A DNA stretch of 64,000 nucleotides. Origin: Craterostigma plantagineum (Eukaryota; Streptophyta; Magnoliopsida; Lamiales; Linderniaceae). The stretch covers positions 248,001 through 312,000 of the forward strand of contig JAPQWV010000417.1 of assembly GCA_027422505.1 (NCBI GenBank), in the 5' to 3' direction. The translations under genes and the position numbers were made by a program. Shown piece by piece: positions 45,716 to 57,769 of this stretch (the stretch's first letter is position 1; the number at the start of each line of letters is the position of its first letter). The notes below the pieces were generated by a model, which saw only the letters and a program-made list of their open reading frames with translations, was not told where the DNA came from and did no database searches.

Positions 45716-45850
45716 AAAATTGTTTTTTCGGCCGTCACAAGGAGTTTTTTGGCCGTCACAAGGAGTGGCCGAAATTGTTTTTTCGGCCGTCACAAGGAGT
45801 GGCCGAAATTGTTTTTCGGTCACCCCTTGTGGGGACCGAAATTATGCTTC
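45716..45850. repeat. Subterminal tandem repeats in the right MULE arm
   Basis: Units around GGCCGTCACAAGGAGT and GGCCGAAATTGTTTTT are repeated about three times. They differ from the left-arm units but share the CGAAAT theme. Confidence 0.75.
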
Positions 45851-46175
45851 GGTCTGGCCGAAAATTTTCGATCGAATTCGATCGATGTTCGAGAATTCAT
45901 GCCCATACGAACGAAATTTACGAGAATTTGCTTACCATCCGTGCCAATAGACCCTTTCTTTTGACCTTCCCTTTCCCAAATAGACGATTCATTGCGACTT
46001 TTTTTGGTTATGTTTGACTCTGATTTGGATGTGTGATTGTGATATCAAAAGTGTTGTATAGAAAAGGACTTTAAATAGAAATTTAAATTCAAAAGGGCAA
46101 AATCGTCTTTTTTCAGCCCTTTAGGGGGCGGTGAGTAGGACAAAGGGGGCGGTGAATAGCAATCCAGTATTATAT

Positions 46176-47435
46176 CTATTAGCCGGCATAGCTTCAAGGA
46201 AAAGGGATTGTCGTTATTTGTTGATAATTTATAAATTTTTAATTAGGCGGATGACTTCTAATTGTGAAATTTACGATTCCAATTATGGGGTTGTTAGATC
46301 CATTAGTTATTTCTGTTATAACATGTGTGAGCTTTTTGGGTGAAGCTGAAGGACTTTCTTAATGAAAGAGACAATGGCTTTCTTGATTCCATTCTAATGC
46401 ATGATTAATATTAAAAAAAGTGAAACTATAACAATATCATTTTCCTTACTCTATAGTAACAAGACATCTAAATTGAAGTGGTCAGATCATGACATCTCCA
46501 CACGACGTCATAATTCAACTTCAAGTGAACTTAAGCTAAAGAGTACAAATCGAAAAGATTAGTCAATACAATCTAACATCCTCCCACTAATGAATAATGA
46601 TGTTCATGTTCATATTAACTTAAAAGACTGAACTTAGTTGAAGTGTAATGAATATATTAACAATTTAATGAGGTAACCTCATTTTGCGCATTTCTAAATG
46701 CCAACACAGCCAGTCATGTGCTGTTTACTTCATTTTCAGCTTCGTTATCCTCCTCGAATATATATAATGTATATCAACATAGTGATGCAAATTAATTTTT
46801 ACAATCTCCTCCAATCATTAGAGACTTAGGTGAACTTAAAATCAAAGCTAATAGAACTCCTACAATTAAATAATATACATGACATAATATTTAATTATCG
46901 GCCCATATGGACTCGACAAGCTTTGTGACCACGTGCGTCTCATCCACGAAGAGGCAGTCAATTATTACACACTCAAATCTTGATTCATTACCAAAAATAA
47001 AAATGTAAAAAAAAAAAAGAAGAGAGAAATTTATGCACAAAGAGATATTCGATGATTAAAGCAAAGATACGGTGCAGTCACTAAGCTCCAACACATATGA
47101 GAAACGATGAAAACACAGCATGTGACACAAAAGGGAATCCATCCAAAGGAAAAATGAGGTGCCATAACTAAGAAGAAAAACACTTCATTATTCAACGCAG
47201 AGGACAGAAATGGTATCAGATAGAAAAGAACAAAAAAGTAACACAAGCATGTGGTTTCTACTTTGTTTGTCTTGAGTTTATGTTCTGCGTTCATGTTCAT
47301 CGTCTAAATAAACAGTCATGGACCAGGCAGTACTCAATGATATACAATCGCAATATATATGTATATGAGGTAAGAAACAAATTTTGCACGCCCTACAAAA
47401 AACATCAAACAAAAGTCTTAAGAATTAAATACTTA
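46176..47435. other. Intergenic DNA, no gene seen
   Basis: AT-rich. Includes A runs (47007-47022). The part next to 47435 should hold the 3' UTR of the minus-strand gene that follows. No transposon ends were recognised. Confidence 0.5.
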
Positions 47436-48417
47436 TTAATCGTCTTTCAACCTTCGGAGGAGTTTCGAGGCCCAACGTCGCACTCGTCGCTTCAATGTGT
47501 AACCGCAGAAAACCCCAGCGACAAAGAAGATAGCACAGAGCTTCGAGCAAGTCCACAGCGAGACTAGATTCCTTCAAGAAAATAAATGGTTGAAAATATC
47601 ATTCACATTGCCCAAAACACTAGCCTGATCCCCACAAACATATTCAAACCAAAGGATGAATGGGTTAGGACTAATAATACTATGCGCGAGTCCATTTGAA
47701 ATCCCGTCCAACATGCTTTAATCAAACTTCAAACATCACTTTATGAAGTTTGTTTCAGTAAGCAAATGCTTGCAAAGTTATAATAACTCACTTGATCTGA
47801 GTCAATTAACAAGAGATAATAACCATCTATTCAAGCAAAGGCAGCATGAGTATACAGTGATGGCAAGAATATTTAGTATATGTTCGACAAAACACACCAT
47901 CGGCCTACATTGGAGTTTTGTGGAGAGCTGAATTGCCATGCCATAGTTCTTGATAGCTGAACTACCATGCCATAGTTCTTGATATTAGAACATTCACCCA
48001 TTAACGCATGAATGTAAAACTGAGGGCATAATTTCCCCTCTCACCCCAAAAAATTTACGAGGCCGAACTCAAATATTAGTTAAAAACGATGAAAACCTAC
48101 ATAAATTAATCTGGGCACGACAGATTATTCCTTGCAATGACAGTGCAAAAGAATTAATAATTATGCCAAAACGAGGCAAAGCAAATTGAGAAATTAAAGC
48201 CGAACAGTAGTATATACGAGACAAAAGGGGCTGCTTTCATATACCTAGGCGATCGAGTGATTAACACGCCCGATTGATCAGTAGCGATGTACGAAGAAGA
48301 CGAAGGAGGATCAATTGACTTGTTCTTCTCCAACGAAGACGCTAATGAGCTGAGCTTTGCCGTTGACTCTTGCGCCTGAGACATTGCGCTGCGATACGCC
48401 TTCTGCAGCTGTTCCAT
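47436..48417 (-). CDS. Small single-pass membrane protein, function unknown
   Basis: Two exons, 48417-48245 and 47571-47436, with a GT-AG intron of 673 bp; 309 nt, 102 residues. The joint was set by frame: exon 1 ends CCTAG|GTATAT and exon 2 follows TCTTGAAG. Residues 1-37 (MEQLQKAYRSAMSQAQES onward) suit an amphipathic helix. A serine-rich linker follows, then one membrane segment, LCAIFFVAGVFCGYTL (about 69-84), and a strongly basic tail (KRRVRRWASKLLRRLKDD). The basic tail would face the cytosol or matrix by the positive-inside rule. I do not recognise the family. The 5' UTR has a telo-box-like AAACCCTAA, as in SMU2, which suggests broad expression. Both coding exons are open. Confidence 0.7.
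47936..47995. repeat. Tandem 30-bp duplication in the intron
   Basis: Two near-identical units containing CCATGCCATAGTTCTTGATA follow one another within the intron. No function is suggested. Confidence 0.7.
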
Positions 48418-48569
48418 AGTCGACAAGAAACTCAATTTTCCCAATCGCCTGACGATATTCCGCCGTTAGGGTTTTGACGAGGGGGGTTTGGGAGGGATGA
48501 TTCTCCTTCCGAATTGCTAATTACACTTTTCGTCCCTTTGGTTTTGCAAATATCACCCAAAAAATAATA

Positions 48570-48802
48570 CTCCATTCGTCCCACTATCGTTTCTTTTGTA
48601 CATTTTACTAATTCGGGCGTCCCACATCTTTTGTACATTTTCATATTTAGTAAAAAACCACCACAAAAAATTAAATATTCTTAAAAGATGTGTCAAAATA
48701 TACATTTTTTTACCTTTTAATTGTACCATATTATTAAAATATTCAGTTTCTCAAAAACTGCGTCACACCCCAAATGTCCATAAATTACTGGGACCAAGGG
48801 AG
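48570..48802. mobile_element. Stowaway MITE
   Basis: 233 bp between TA dinucleotides. The ends CTCCATTCGTCCCAC and GGGACCAAGGGAG fit the CTCCCTCCGTCCC terminal repeats of Tc1/Mariner-type Stowaway elements. It lies just upstream of the membrane-protein gene, about 150 bp from its ATG, so it may affect its promoter. Confidence 0.85.
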
Positions 48803-49135
48803 TATATAATTCGGAAAAAGGACTAAACCTTTCCTTAGAATTTTCATTTTTGGGCCTTATTGGGCCTAAAGTAAAATGTGGCCCATGATTTCGCACATGA
48901 GGGGTATGTTTTGCCAAACTTGCACAGTTCTAGGGTCGAGCTATTATCGAGCTTGAGTTTGTCGAGCTTTATTTATTATGAAATCAAGCTCGATTATAGT
49001 TGATAAAGCTCGAGTTTTATGCAAAAAAAAAATAAATGACAATAAAAAGCTCACGAGATAAAAGGTAATAAGTCAAACAAAAGATCTCACCAGCACGACG
49101 GCGAGTAGCAGAGCATGGACCAATGGGGTTATATG
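48803..49135. other. Spacer with AGCTCG-rich segment
   Basis: Between about 48938 and 49018 GAGCTTGA and TCGAGCT words recur, probably a degenerate hAT-MITE relic. Nothing codes. Confidence 0.4.
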
Positions 49136-49555
49136 ACTACAAAAAAAAACCTTAATTACAGTCTACATATCGTAGTCGGTAAACTGAAAAATGTAGTCAC
49201 TAAACAACCTAATGACTAATTTAGCGACTAACATAGGTCGCTAATGTAGTAGTCGCTATGTGAGCTGTGGTCGGTCACTCGCAACTTCCGACCACGTCCA
49301 ACCGCGAGGCGTAGTCGGTAAGTTTTCCGACTAAGGTGAATAAAATCGTAATCGTCAATTGCCGACTACGCTGCGACTATACATTAGTCGCCATTTTCCG
49401 ACTAACCGACTGGGATTGCAGTCGGAAATTACCGACTACTTTGTGACAGTATTTGTAGTCGGCAATGGTCCTCCGTTCCGACTAATATTTCCATCGTTAT
49501 TTATTTTCCGACTGTGTTTCTGACTATAAACGTAGTCGGTAAGTTCAATTTTTTC
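49136..49555. mobile_element. One end of a CACTA (En/Spm) transposon with subterminal repeat array
   Basis: Starts ACTACAAAAAAAAA (a CACTA terminus with its first base changed) and continues with over a dozen copies of GTAGTCGG(T/C)AA or the complement CCGACTAC, in both orientations, as in the transposase-binding subterminal arrays of CACTA elements. The opposite end was not found in the window, so the element is truncated or rearranged. Confidence 0.75.
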
Positions 49556-50159
49556 TTTTTTATTTAATCTTAGGATCTGTTGATATTTACATAAAATTAG
49601 AGAACTTTACAAAAAGACGATTAATGGTACATGGCGTTGTTAAACCTATCGAACCAGTTATCAAGCTGTAAACAGTTTAATCCCGTTTGCTTCAAAGGTA
49701 GTCCAGCCGATATACCATAAATCAAAAACAGGAAAAATATTTTTGGTGATGAACTAAATCATCGAATACAAGGATTTTTACATAATAAAATTTTTCATTC
49801 AATTAATTCAATCGATAACAGCCAACGCACGCAAACTCCTTCCTTTCCGCAACACGGACAACGCCAAGAGCCGATATAGAATTAACTAAAAGAAAATTTT
49901 ATTACAACTTTTATCCAAAATTTAATTCTTTCAATCTATTTTATAAAACTTTTATAAAAGAAAATAAAAAGTACATCATATAAAGATATATATATATATA
50001 TATATATACACAATATGATAAGACCATGATTAAAGTATTAAGGCATCTTGGTGTAGTTTAACGTAGGGGATTGGTCTATCATTAAGCTAAACGAGACTAA
50101 AGATAAATATGTACAAACGAACTATAAAACATACTTGAAAGAGAAATCGTAGGAGAAAC
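49556..50159. other. AT-rich DNA with an (AT)n microsatellite
   Basis: A TATATA run at about 49986-50009. No gene or known element end seen. It may include interior of the truncated CACTA element. Confidence 0.5.
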
Positions 50160-51059
50160 TTCAGCTTTTATTTCTTAGAATATCTTACAATGGAGGGAAT
50201 TACAGGAGAGGGAAAGTGAGGAGAAAAGAGAGCGTAAGAAAACGCGTACAGAGTATATGGCCTAAGGCCATATTTAAAGACAAAACGAAGTGCATAGTAT
50301 ACATCAATTATTCGCCAAAGAATTTCTTCGACTCTTGTTCTTGCTTTATGAGCTGGTTCCACCTTCTTGAAATGCTGGCCGTTCCTTTTTAAAGGATAAA
50401 CAACGATGTTTTGTCGCTTTATTAAAGTAATCAACTTTACCTTGAAAGTCTTCGTAATTATCTTCACTTATTAAAGTATCTTTTTTCGTTCGTAAGTGGA
50501 CAAAGGGGGCAATTATCTCTTATCCTTTTCTTGGATTTTCTTGAGTACTGCCTCTTTGACGAGATCAATTGCGTCATCGACCATTGCCCTTCTCCACCAA
50601 GGAAAAATTCATCATCTTTAGATGAAGTTTCCATTGAAAAATCAACGGAAGCATCCACGCCGAGATTTTTGGCAATATATTTTTTCATATATCGAAATAA
50701 GCCTGAACAATTTCTTCAGTCTTCATTTTTCCAGTCTGAATATTTATCCTTCTCGAAGTTATTTCAAAAGGACTCAGGGGTTCCCTTTGTTGAATATTAT
50801 TAATCATCTCTTTCTATTGAGAAATTTTCTCTTCGATTTTATCGATGGTCTGCTGACTTTCATATTCGCCAGTAGCATTTTTCGAATCATCTTTTTCCAA
50901 AATTTATATAAAAATTTCGTTTAAGACATGAGATTTTTTGTTGGGTATAACCCACTTCTAGAGTCCATTTCCAAATCCAAGGAATACTAAATTCAATATA
51001 AAAATGTAAAGAAGCCATTCATTCAATACATTCTCTTTTATGTTCCGCTTCTATAAGAT

Positions 51060-51320
51060 TTAGAGAAATTTTAACCCATTCTTGATATAATTTCCAAATA
51101 AGGGTTCTTTAAGAATTTCAATCGACGCTCCATACGAAAGCCACCATTGATAAAACCAATTAGGAATTTCAGACTTATAACCATCAGCAAATTTTAATCC
51201 ACCAAGAATGTTTCTTACTTTCATTTTGGTATAAAAACACTTTATAAAAAGCGTCAATATAATCATAATAATTAAATTGAACCAAAATGTTTTACTCTGG
51301 ATGAAAATATTCTCTATCAT
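51060..51320 (-). pseudogene. Pararetrovirus distal ORF remnant
   Basis: An 86-codon frame after the RNase H region, with aromatic-rich patches. It lies where some caulimovirids have a second ORF. No function can be assigned. Confidence 0.35.
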
Positions 51321-51748
51321 TTAATGGGTGAATAGCCCATTTTCAGGTAAAAAAAGTTTGCTTGAAAGTAATTTGGTTAAAGGAAGCCTCTTTTCAAAGC
51401 GTTTTGGGGAATTTCCTGCAGTAAAATGTTCGAAATCACACGTTTTGGATTTAAGAATATTTTCAAAATTATCTTGTAAAACGTGGCAGCATATGATGCT
51501 CTAATACCTCGACATTAAAGTCCAAGGTTCATCAGAAGTCCCTTCATTAGAAGACTTAGATTTCTGCTTCTTGAATTCAAGAAATTCTTTATGAATTTGT
51601 TGATCTTCGCTGATCAAAGAATTACTTGAAGACACTGAGAAATTTTCTTTAACAAGCTTTTATTGCCCATTTGAGCAATAATGTTCTTGCCACATCTTCC
51701 ACCTCTATTAGAGGGGAAGTTTCTCCCATATTGGGACATCTGCAAAAT

Positions 51749-52946
51749 TCATGAAAGATATTCATGAGTTAGATAATCAGGAACACTATTATCACTTCCT
51801 TTCTTATAAATAATTTCATAATCAAATGGGGCTAAATGAGCCTGCCATCTCGCAAACATTTGTTTAGGGACATCATGTTTAAAATCTTTCTGAAACATAA
51901 ATTTTGCATCTTGACAATCAATTTTTATCAAAAACGTCTGATTATATAAAGCATCTTGAAATTAAGAACGCGCTTAACAATAGCAAGTACTTCTCTAGCT
52001 ATAGTAGCGTAATTCTTTTGTGCATTATTCCATTTCCCTGAATGGAATCTGACTAAATATTCTTTCTTATCTTCTGGAGAAACTTGTTTTAAGATTCCTC
52101 CAAAACCTAAATCAGATGCATCAGTCTCTACAATTTTCTGCAGTTACGGTTAGGAAGCATAAGACATGGCGGATGCGTAACTTTATTCTTAATTTTCTTA
52201 ATTGTTTCAGTGTGACTATTTGTCCACTGGCAAGGAATCTTCTTCAATCTATCATATAAAATAGATGTATCTGTCTCAAGATTTTTGCAATAAGGAGCAA
52301 TGTAATTAAGACTCCCTAAAAATCTTTGAAGTTGAGCTTTATCAAGAATTTGATCAGGAAATTTAGACGCAAACTCAATACGTCTATTAATAGGATTAAC
52401 ATTTCCTTTTTCAAATAAGACCATTTTGTACTGGATATAATCAATCCATTTTCCACATTTTCTTAAAAATATCAAGATGTTTAAAATGAGTTTCAATATC
52501 TTTAGGATGACTAAAATATCATCAATATAAACGATAATAAATTACTATAAGCAATAAAAATATAATTCATGATATTTTGAAATTCAGTAGGAGCGTTTTT
52601 TAAACCAAAAGGCATAACGTTCCATTCAAATTGTACAATTGGGACTGTAAAAGTCGTTTTATATCTATCTTTTTCTAGCTATTTGAATTTGTCAAAATCC
52701 TGATTTTAAATCAAAATTTGAAAGTATAATGCCATTAAATAATCGATTCAAAAGATCTTTTTTATTTGGAATATGATACCTAATCCATTTCAAAACTTTA
52801 TTTAAGGCTTTATAATTTATAACTAACCTGAGTGCTCCCCTTTCCTTTTCGGCATGATTATGAACATAAAATGCAGTGCACGACCAAGGTGATTTTGAAG
52901 GTTGCATTAAACCTTTATGTAAAAGAGAAGCTATTTCTTTTTTCAC
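51749..52946 (-). pseudogene. Pararetrovirus reverse transcriptase and RNase H
   Basis: RT palm segments lie in 52692-52946; the catalytic YIDD motif is at 52529-52518; the thumb and start of RNase H are in 52128-52496. The RNase H end at 51749-51931 has an FARWQAHL block typical of caulimovirids. The pieces lie in different frames. The enzyme copied pregenomic RNA into DNA in the virus. Confidence 0.82.
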
Positions 52947-53479
52947 ATAATTATAATACTTCAGAATTCATTTGACATCGATGAGCTTCAATTGGAATAT
53001 TTTTCTCACAAAAATCTTCTTCATAGGGTAAAGAAACAATATGCTTCTTTCTATTCCAAAAAGCATTTGGAAGATCGTTACATATTTGCAACGTAAATTC
53101 ATTATGTAATAATTTAGTTTTTTTTCTTGTAACTTAGGAATCTCAAGTTTATCATCAATTGTAAGTATACTAATTTCATGCTTAAGGTAATACTTGATTT
53201 TCTTTTTCCTTAGTAAGAATGGAATCCTTAATTTCATTAAGAATCATTGAAAAAGGTTCGGTAATGAATTCAAAGTACACTTCTTTATTTTCAAAGCTTC
53301 CTTAAATCCATATTCATCAATATTCTACTGGGAAATATTTTTCTAAGGAATGAAGTACCAAGAATTACTTGGTTCGTAATATTCTTGATTAGCAAGAATG
53401 ATGTAGGAATACAGACCTTATTTTTACAAATAAGGCCTTAGGAATTTTCTAATTAATTTGCAACTTTTATCCGCTTGCA

Positions 53480-53600
53480 GAGCTAAGAAAGTGAGCTGTT
53501 TTGTCGATATTGAGTAAGAATTATTCCTTCTTGAATACAGTTAATATCTGCTCCACTATCGATTAATGCAATAAGATTTTTTTTCGAAAATTTCCGTCAA
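53480..53600 (-). pseudogene. Pararetrovirus aspartic protease remnant
   Basis: A DSGAD active-site motif is coded at 53560-53546, in the expected place between the capsid and RT regions. The surrounding frame is broken. Confidence 0.6.
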
Positions 53601-54147
53601 TAAGTAGTAATATTTTCACTAACAATTTTTGAGACGAATAACTTCAAGTGCTGAAAGTTATTTATCATTTTCGATACTTTCGGAAATATTGGCGAATCCT
53701 TCGTAAGCTTTAGATTCTTCAACAATTTCTTTTCCTTTTTCCGATTTAGAAAATCTTCTTTCTAAGTCTGTATGGCTTAATTTTAAATTTTTTAATTTCA
53801 GTTTTGAGATATGAAATTTCTGATGTTAAATCTCTAATATTAGAAAGAAATTCGGTTTTATTAAATTAATTTTTATTATGAAGTAATTTCATCACTTCGC
53901 ACATACTATAAGGTTCAGATTTAAGAATTATTTCTTTAGAATTTTCTTCCTCTTTTTGAATTATTCTTTTAAAGATTAGATTTTTTAAATCTGGATCAAC
54001 TGTTTCTTTATTGTCCAGAACATTGATTTCTTGGAATTGAGATATAATTTGATATAAATTATTATCTTCTAATTCTGATTCTGAACTATCTAAATTCTTA
54101 GAGCATGGTTGTCCTATTTGACAATTTTGACATTCATCAGATTCTGA

Positions 54148-55376
54148 CTAGATTTCTTCGATGATATTATTATTTTCATCGTTCGAGGAAGATGATTCAC
54201 TATCAGTTTCTAAAAGGATTTTTGATAATGTTTCTTTTAATTGATTATCTATTTCCAAACTATTAATTTTCTTTTTAGTCCAACAAGTTTTTGCTTTATG
54301 ACCAATTTTACCGCATTTTCGGCAAACAATTGGAGGAAATTTATTTTTGTATTGATAATTTTTATTATCTTTTGACAGTTTTTGTTCTCTTCTTCTAGAT
54401 TTTCGATGTTTTCTTCTTTCATATAGTTTAGAAGAATAATTTTTTAAATTTATGTTCTTTACGAGATTGGCTAGGGTTTTCCATCCAAATTGACAACGGA
54501 ATTCTCCTAATTGTTTCTTTTCAATTAGAGAATATCTCTTGACTTGTTTATTTAACTTTATTTCATTACATAGGCTAAACCTTCTTGTGTACAAGTTCCT
54601 AGAGTTTTCCGTAGGTTATTATAATCGATACTCGACTCTCCTTTTCTAAGGTTGTTCCTTACTCTTTCTGCGAAGAGTGAAGGTAGGCCATCTGTAAATG
54701 TAGATTTCCAGTGAGTACTATTTGACTCAGGGAGTTCCGTGACTCGACTAAGGAAGGTATCTTTATACCTTCTAAAGGATGTAAGAGTTTTACATCTAAG
54801 ATTTTGTAGAAGAGTTCTGTTATTTTCAGAATTATCGGCCTGTGAAATGTTCAATATTATTTACACACAGTGTACAAAAAAAGTTGTCAACTTGTTCACC
54901 ATTTTCTTCTTTCATGGTTTGACAAATATCGTCTTGTTCTTTGGGTTAAATAATTATCCCACCATCCTTTTAACTGACCAGTAGAGCCAGCGACTATCAT
55001 TTTAGCAACAACTATATCACTATTATGATTAGCTTTGCAAATATAAGCATCCTATGAATTATAAATTTGTCTTCCGGTATGCCGCCTAAATTCCACTCGT
55101 ATATACTTCTACCACTATATGAATTATTGAGCATAAATTCTTGTTCTTCGAACAAGATGTCTTGAGGAGTTGGCCTAGGGTAATAATATTAACTTCAATT
55201 GGCCTATTAGCATATCCTGTATGCTTGAGTTTATTAATTTCTTCATTAAATATGTTTTGAATATTATCAGAATTTTCAAGTTGGTCTTCAAATTCTTCAC
55301 TTAAAATATTAAGCTTAAGATTCTTAAACTTTTCTTCAAGTAGATTTTCAATACGAGAAATTGATTTTAATTTCAA
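54148..55376 (-). pseudogene. Pararetrovirus capsid region with zinc finger
   Basis: Frames at 55086-55376, 54558-54854 and 54148-54594 line up as one capsid region. The last has CRKCGKIGHKAKTC, a C-x2-C-x4-H-x4-C nucleic-acid-binding knuckle (about 54285-54330), in a Lys/Arg-rich context with an acidic tail rich in Glu and Ser. Confidence 0.78.
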
Positions 55377-55768
55377 TTCAATAATTTCAGAAGAGGCTGA
55401 ACATCCGGAGAAGCTTTATTAACTTTTCCTAAAACAATAACATACATATTTGTATAATTTGTTGTTGTAAAAGACAGTTAATATGACTAATAGCAACCGT
55501 AAGTGCATCGTTTTCAAATAATTTTTGAAAAGCATTAAAATATCTAACTTTATTTTCTTTTCCCATTTAGAAACTAGATTTGAGGAGGATAGATTGAGTT
55601 CAGAGTTTTCTCCGTTGAAAGCTTATAATTTCTTTCAAGAACAAAAATCATATTTTTTTTAAATATTTTGTCAAAAACCATGGAATAAAAGGTAACATTT
55701 CATTTTGTTTTGACAAATCATTGTAAATTTTTTCTTGGATAATAACTTTATCTTATTTATTAAAACTT

Positions 55769-56095
55769 TCAAAAAAACCATTTTCGAAAGAGTTCCCATT
55801 TGGGTAAATTAAATTCCTGTTGAATTTTCTTTCTTGCCGGTGAACCCGGACTAAAATCAATTTTGGGTTTTGAATCCATTAAAACATGAAAATCCATTTC
55901 TGAGTCGGTTATTTCCCCGTCTTGATTTTTAAAGACTCCGTGAACTATATTATCGGAATTAAGTCTTAATTCTTCTACTTTATTTTGAAGGTAATCGCTA
56001 GATTCTCTAATTTGAGAGGTCGAAGCTCTAGTAGGAGACCATATCAAATAATCACATGGTGATATATGATAATGAGAAGAGGCAGATCTAGTCAT
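55769..56095 (-). pseudogene. Pararetrovirus linker between movement and capsid regions
   Basis: A 108-codon frame in the region between the movement protein and capsid. No domain recognised, but it is collinear with the rest. Confidence 0.4.
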
Positions 56096-56497
56096 TTTAG
56101 ACTTAGGAGTTTTGATAGATCTTTGATTTTATTCGAATTGTATTTGAACAGTTCCATATGTTGTTTGCATTATTTGAGTATGATTATTTTTAATTTTGAG
56201 TCGAGGAGGCATAACTCTTTCGGCAATCCAGTTTTCTGGAAATTGTATTTCTTTCCATTTTATGGATATTCTAGTTGTAATATTTGATCTACTAAAATTA
56301 GTTTCTACGAGAACAGTTTCGTTGATGGGTTTATCAACGATTTTGCATTGTGGATTAATCGTATATAAAGGCTTATAATAGATCTTATAACAAATACATA
56401 TTACTTCCGATCCTGGAGCATAATTTTATCCGTGAGTTTTGACATTTAATGTCATGGCATCAAATATATTGACGTCGGTCAATGATAATTGGAGACT

Positions 56498-56929
56498 CTA
56501 AACATTAAAATAAACTGGGCCATGGGAAAGGCTAGACTGAATTATTCCCATAAGAGATTGTTTCCAGTCGAGATTTCTACCATCTCTAAGAGCTGCTATA
56601 AAACTCTCTAGTAAATCTTCTAAAGTCAAAGGCTTAAAAGCTACCTGAACTAACCCAATATGAGTAAACTTATGGTTTATTCTATATTTTTCGAAGTCTG
56701 TATTACTTAGAAGTCTAATAAACATTTCTTCATTATTTAAACAAATTGTTTCTTCAGTAGTTTTAACTACCTGTTTCAAGCCTAATCTCTCGAAAGTTCC
56801 TAATTCGCATATTATTTTATAATCTATCCTAGGAATTGTCCAACGATTTAATTTATCTAAATCTTGAGGGAGATCATACTCCTCTTCAATACTGTTTTTA
56901 ATAGTATCTTTTCGTCTCATTAAATTCAT
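56498..56929 (-). pseudogene. Pararetrovirus movement protein, N-terminal part
   Basis: 143 codons with an IGLVQVAFKPL-like core and a following ALRDGR block, as in 30K-type movement proteins of caulimovirids. It starts close to the primer site, as expected for the first ORF. The frame ends early at 56498; further pieces may continue below it. Confidence 0.65.
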
Positions 56930-56974
56930 TTGATAAAGACCGTTAAACTACACATCAACTTCTTAATACCCCCA

Positions 56975-56991
56975 CCATGACTCTGATACCA
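56975..56991 (-). promoter_or_regulatory. Pararetrovirus primer site, initiator tRNA-Met type
   Basis: On the minus strand TGGTATCAGAGTCATGG differs at one base from the complement of plant initiator tRNA-Met. In Caulimoviridae this site marks the conventional genome start. Confidence 0.8.
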
Positions 56992-56992
56992 T

Positions 56993-57769
56993 ACAGAGAG
57001 GATCTTTTGATCTATATAAACTTATTAAAAATCCAAAGTAGCCGAAAATCCACTAAAAATAAGGACGTCTACATGCCCGATACATATAAATAAATAATCA
57101 TCTCAACATAAAAACCGATAGATACTATAACTATGCCAAGCCGTGGCCAGAACTACTACCGTCCGGAAGTCATCGTGGCGACGAACATTTCTGTTCAGGG
57201 ACGCTGCAGTGGCACATGTCTGCGTATCGCCGGTATCCAAGTTGTTCGCGTCCGAACCCGTGACTCTCTACGAAAACCCAAATACTCTAAGAATTGACTG
57301 ACCTCAGCGTAGTTCTTCTTCAACACTTCAAGCTCTGCTCGAGTTACCTTCAACTCCTCTTGTATCTTATCATTTTGAGAAGGCATGTAGCTATTGGCAC
57401 ATTTTTGGGATGGCTGTGAAGGTGTCTTGAAGAAGGGTTGACGCATTACCTATGTCGGGTACGTTTTGAAACCTCGTATAACCTCCTGAAACCTCATAGA
57501 TAGCTTGTGCGTCTGACATGGATGAACTAGGTGCCTTTTTCGCATTAAAATCCGCCTGCTAACAATCAATCAAGTCAGAAAAACGTTCAAAGGACAAAAA
57601 GAAATCGTCAAAACCTCCCGTATAGAATGAGAGGCCTAAAATTTTCAAACCAGTCTATGCGACACCAAAACACAATACACAAATCAACTTATTTCAATCC
57701 ACAACACGTAATAACTTCACTAATTCCATTTCAACATATTCAATATTGACATTTACTTACCATCCTCTT
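56993..57769. other. Spacer with a short coiled-coil-like frame
   Basis: Includes a minus frame at 57195-57446 (83 codons, EELKVTRAELEVLKKNY) that resembles a leucine-zipper gag or passenger piece. No gene is supported. Confidence 0.4.

Larger units (their letters stand above)
41020..46165 (+). mobile_element. MULE with long TIRs carrying a plant-mobile-domain gene
   Basis: The ends GGGAGTTACTATTTACCGCC and complement GGATTGCTATTCACCGCC are inverted and continue, imperfectly, for about 300 bp. The flanks AATATTATAT (41010-41019) and AGTATTATAT (46166-46175) are a 10-bp duplication with one change, as expected for MULEs. No mudrA-type transposase is present. The payload is a PMD gene (41230-45715) now split by a solo LTR. 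Without the LTR the element is about 2.7 kb. Confidence 0.82.
50160..56992 (-). other. Endogenous pararetrovirus (Caulimoviridae), decayed, near full length
   Basis: On the minus strand the order is initiator-Met primer site, movement protein, linker, capsid region with zinc finger, aspartic protease, reverse transcriptase, RNase H, and a further ORF. This order and a size near 7 kb fit a caulimovirid genome. It is probably closest to the endogenous florendovirus/petuvirus type, though this needs a tree. No LTRs and no integrase motifs are seen, which argues against a retrotransposon. Many stops and frameshifts break every part, so it is an inert fossil. Confidence 0.82.

Noticed and set aside
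45440..45964. 174-codon frame near the right MULE end
   Set aside because: It starts in an intron and runs through tandem subterminal repeats; only part of it overlaps the PMD last exon.
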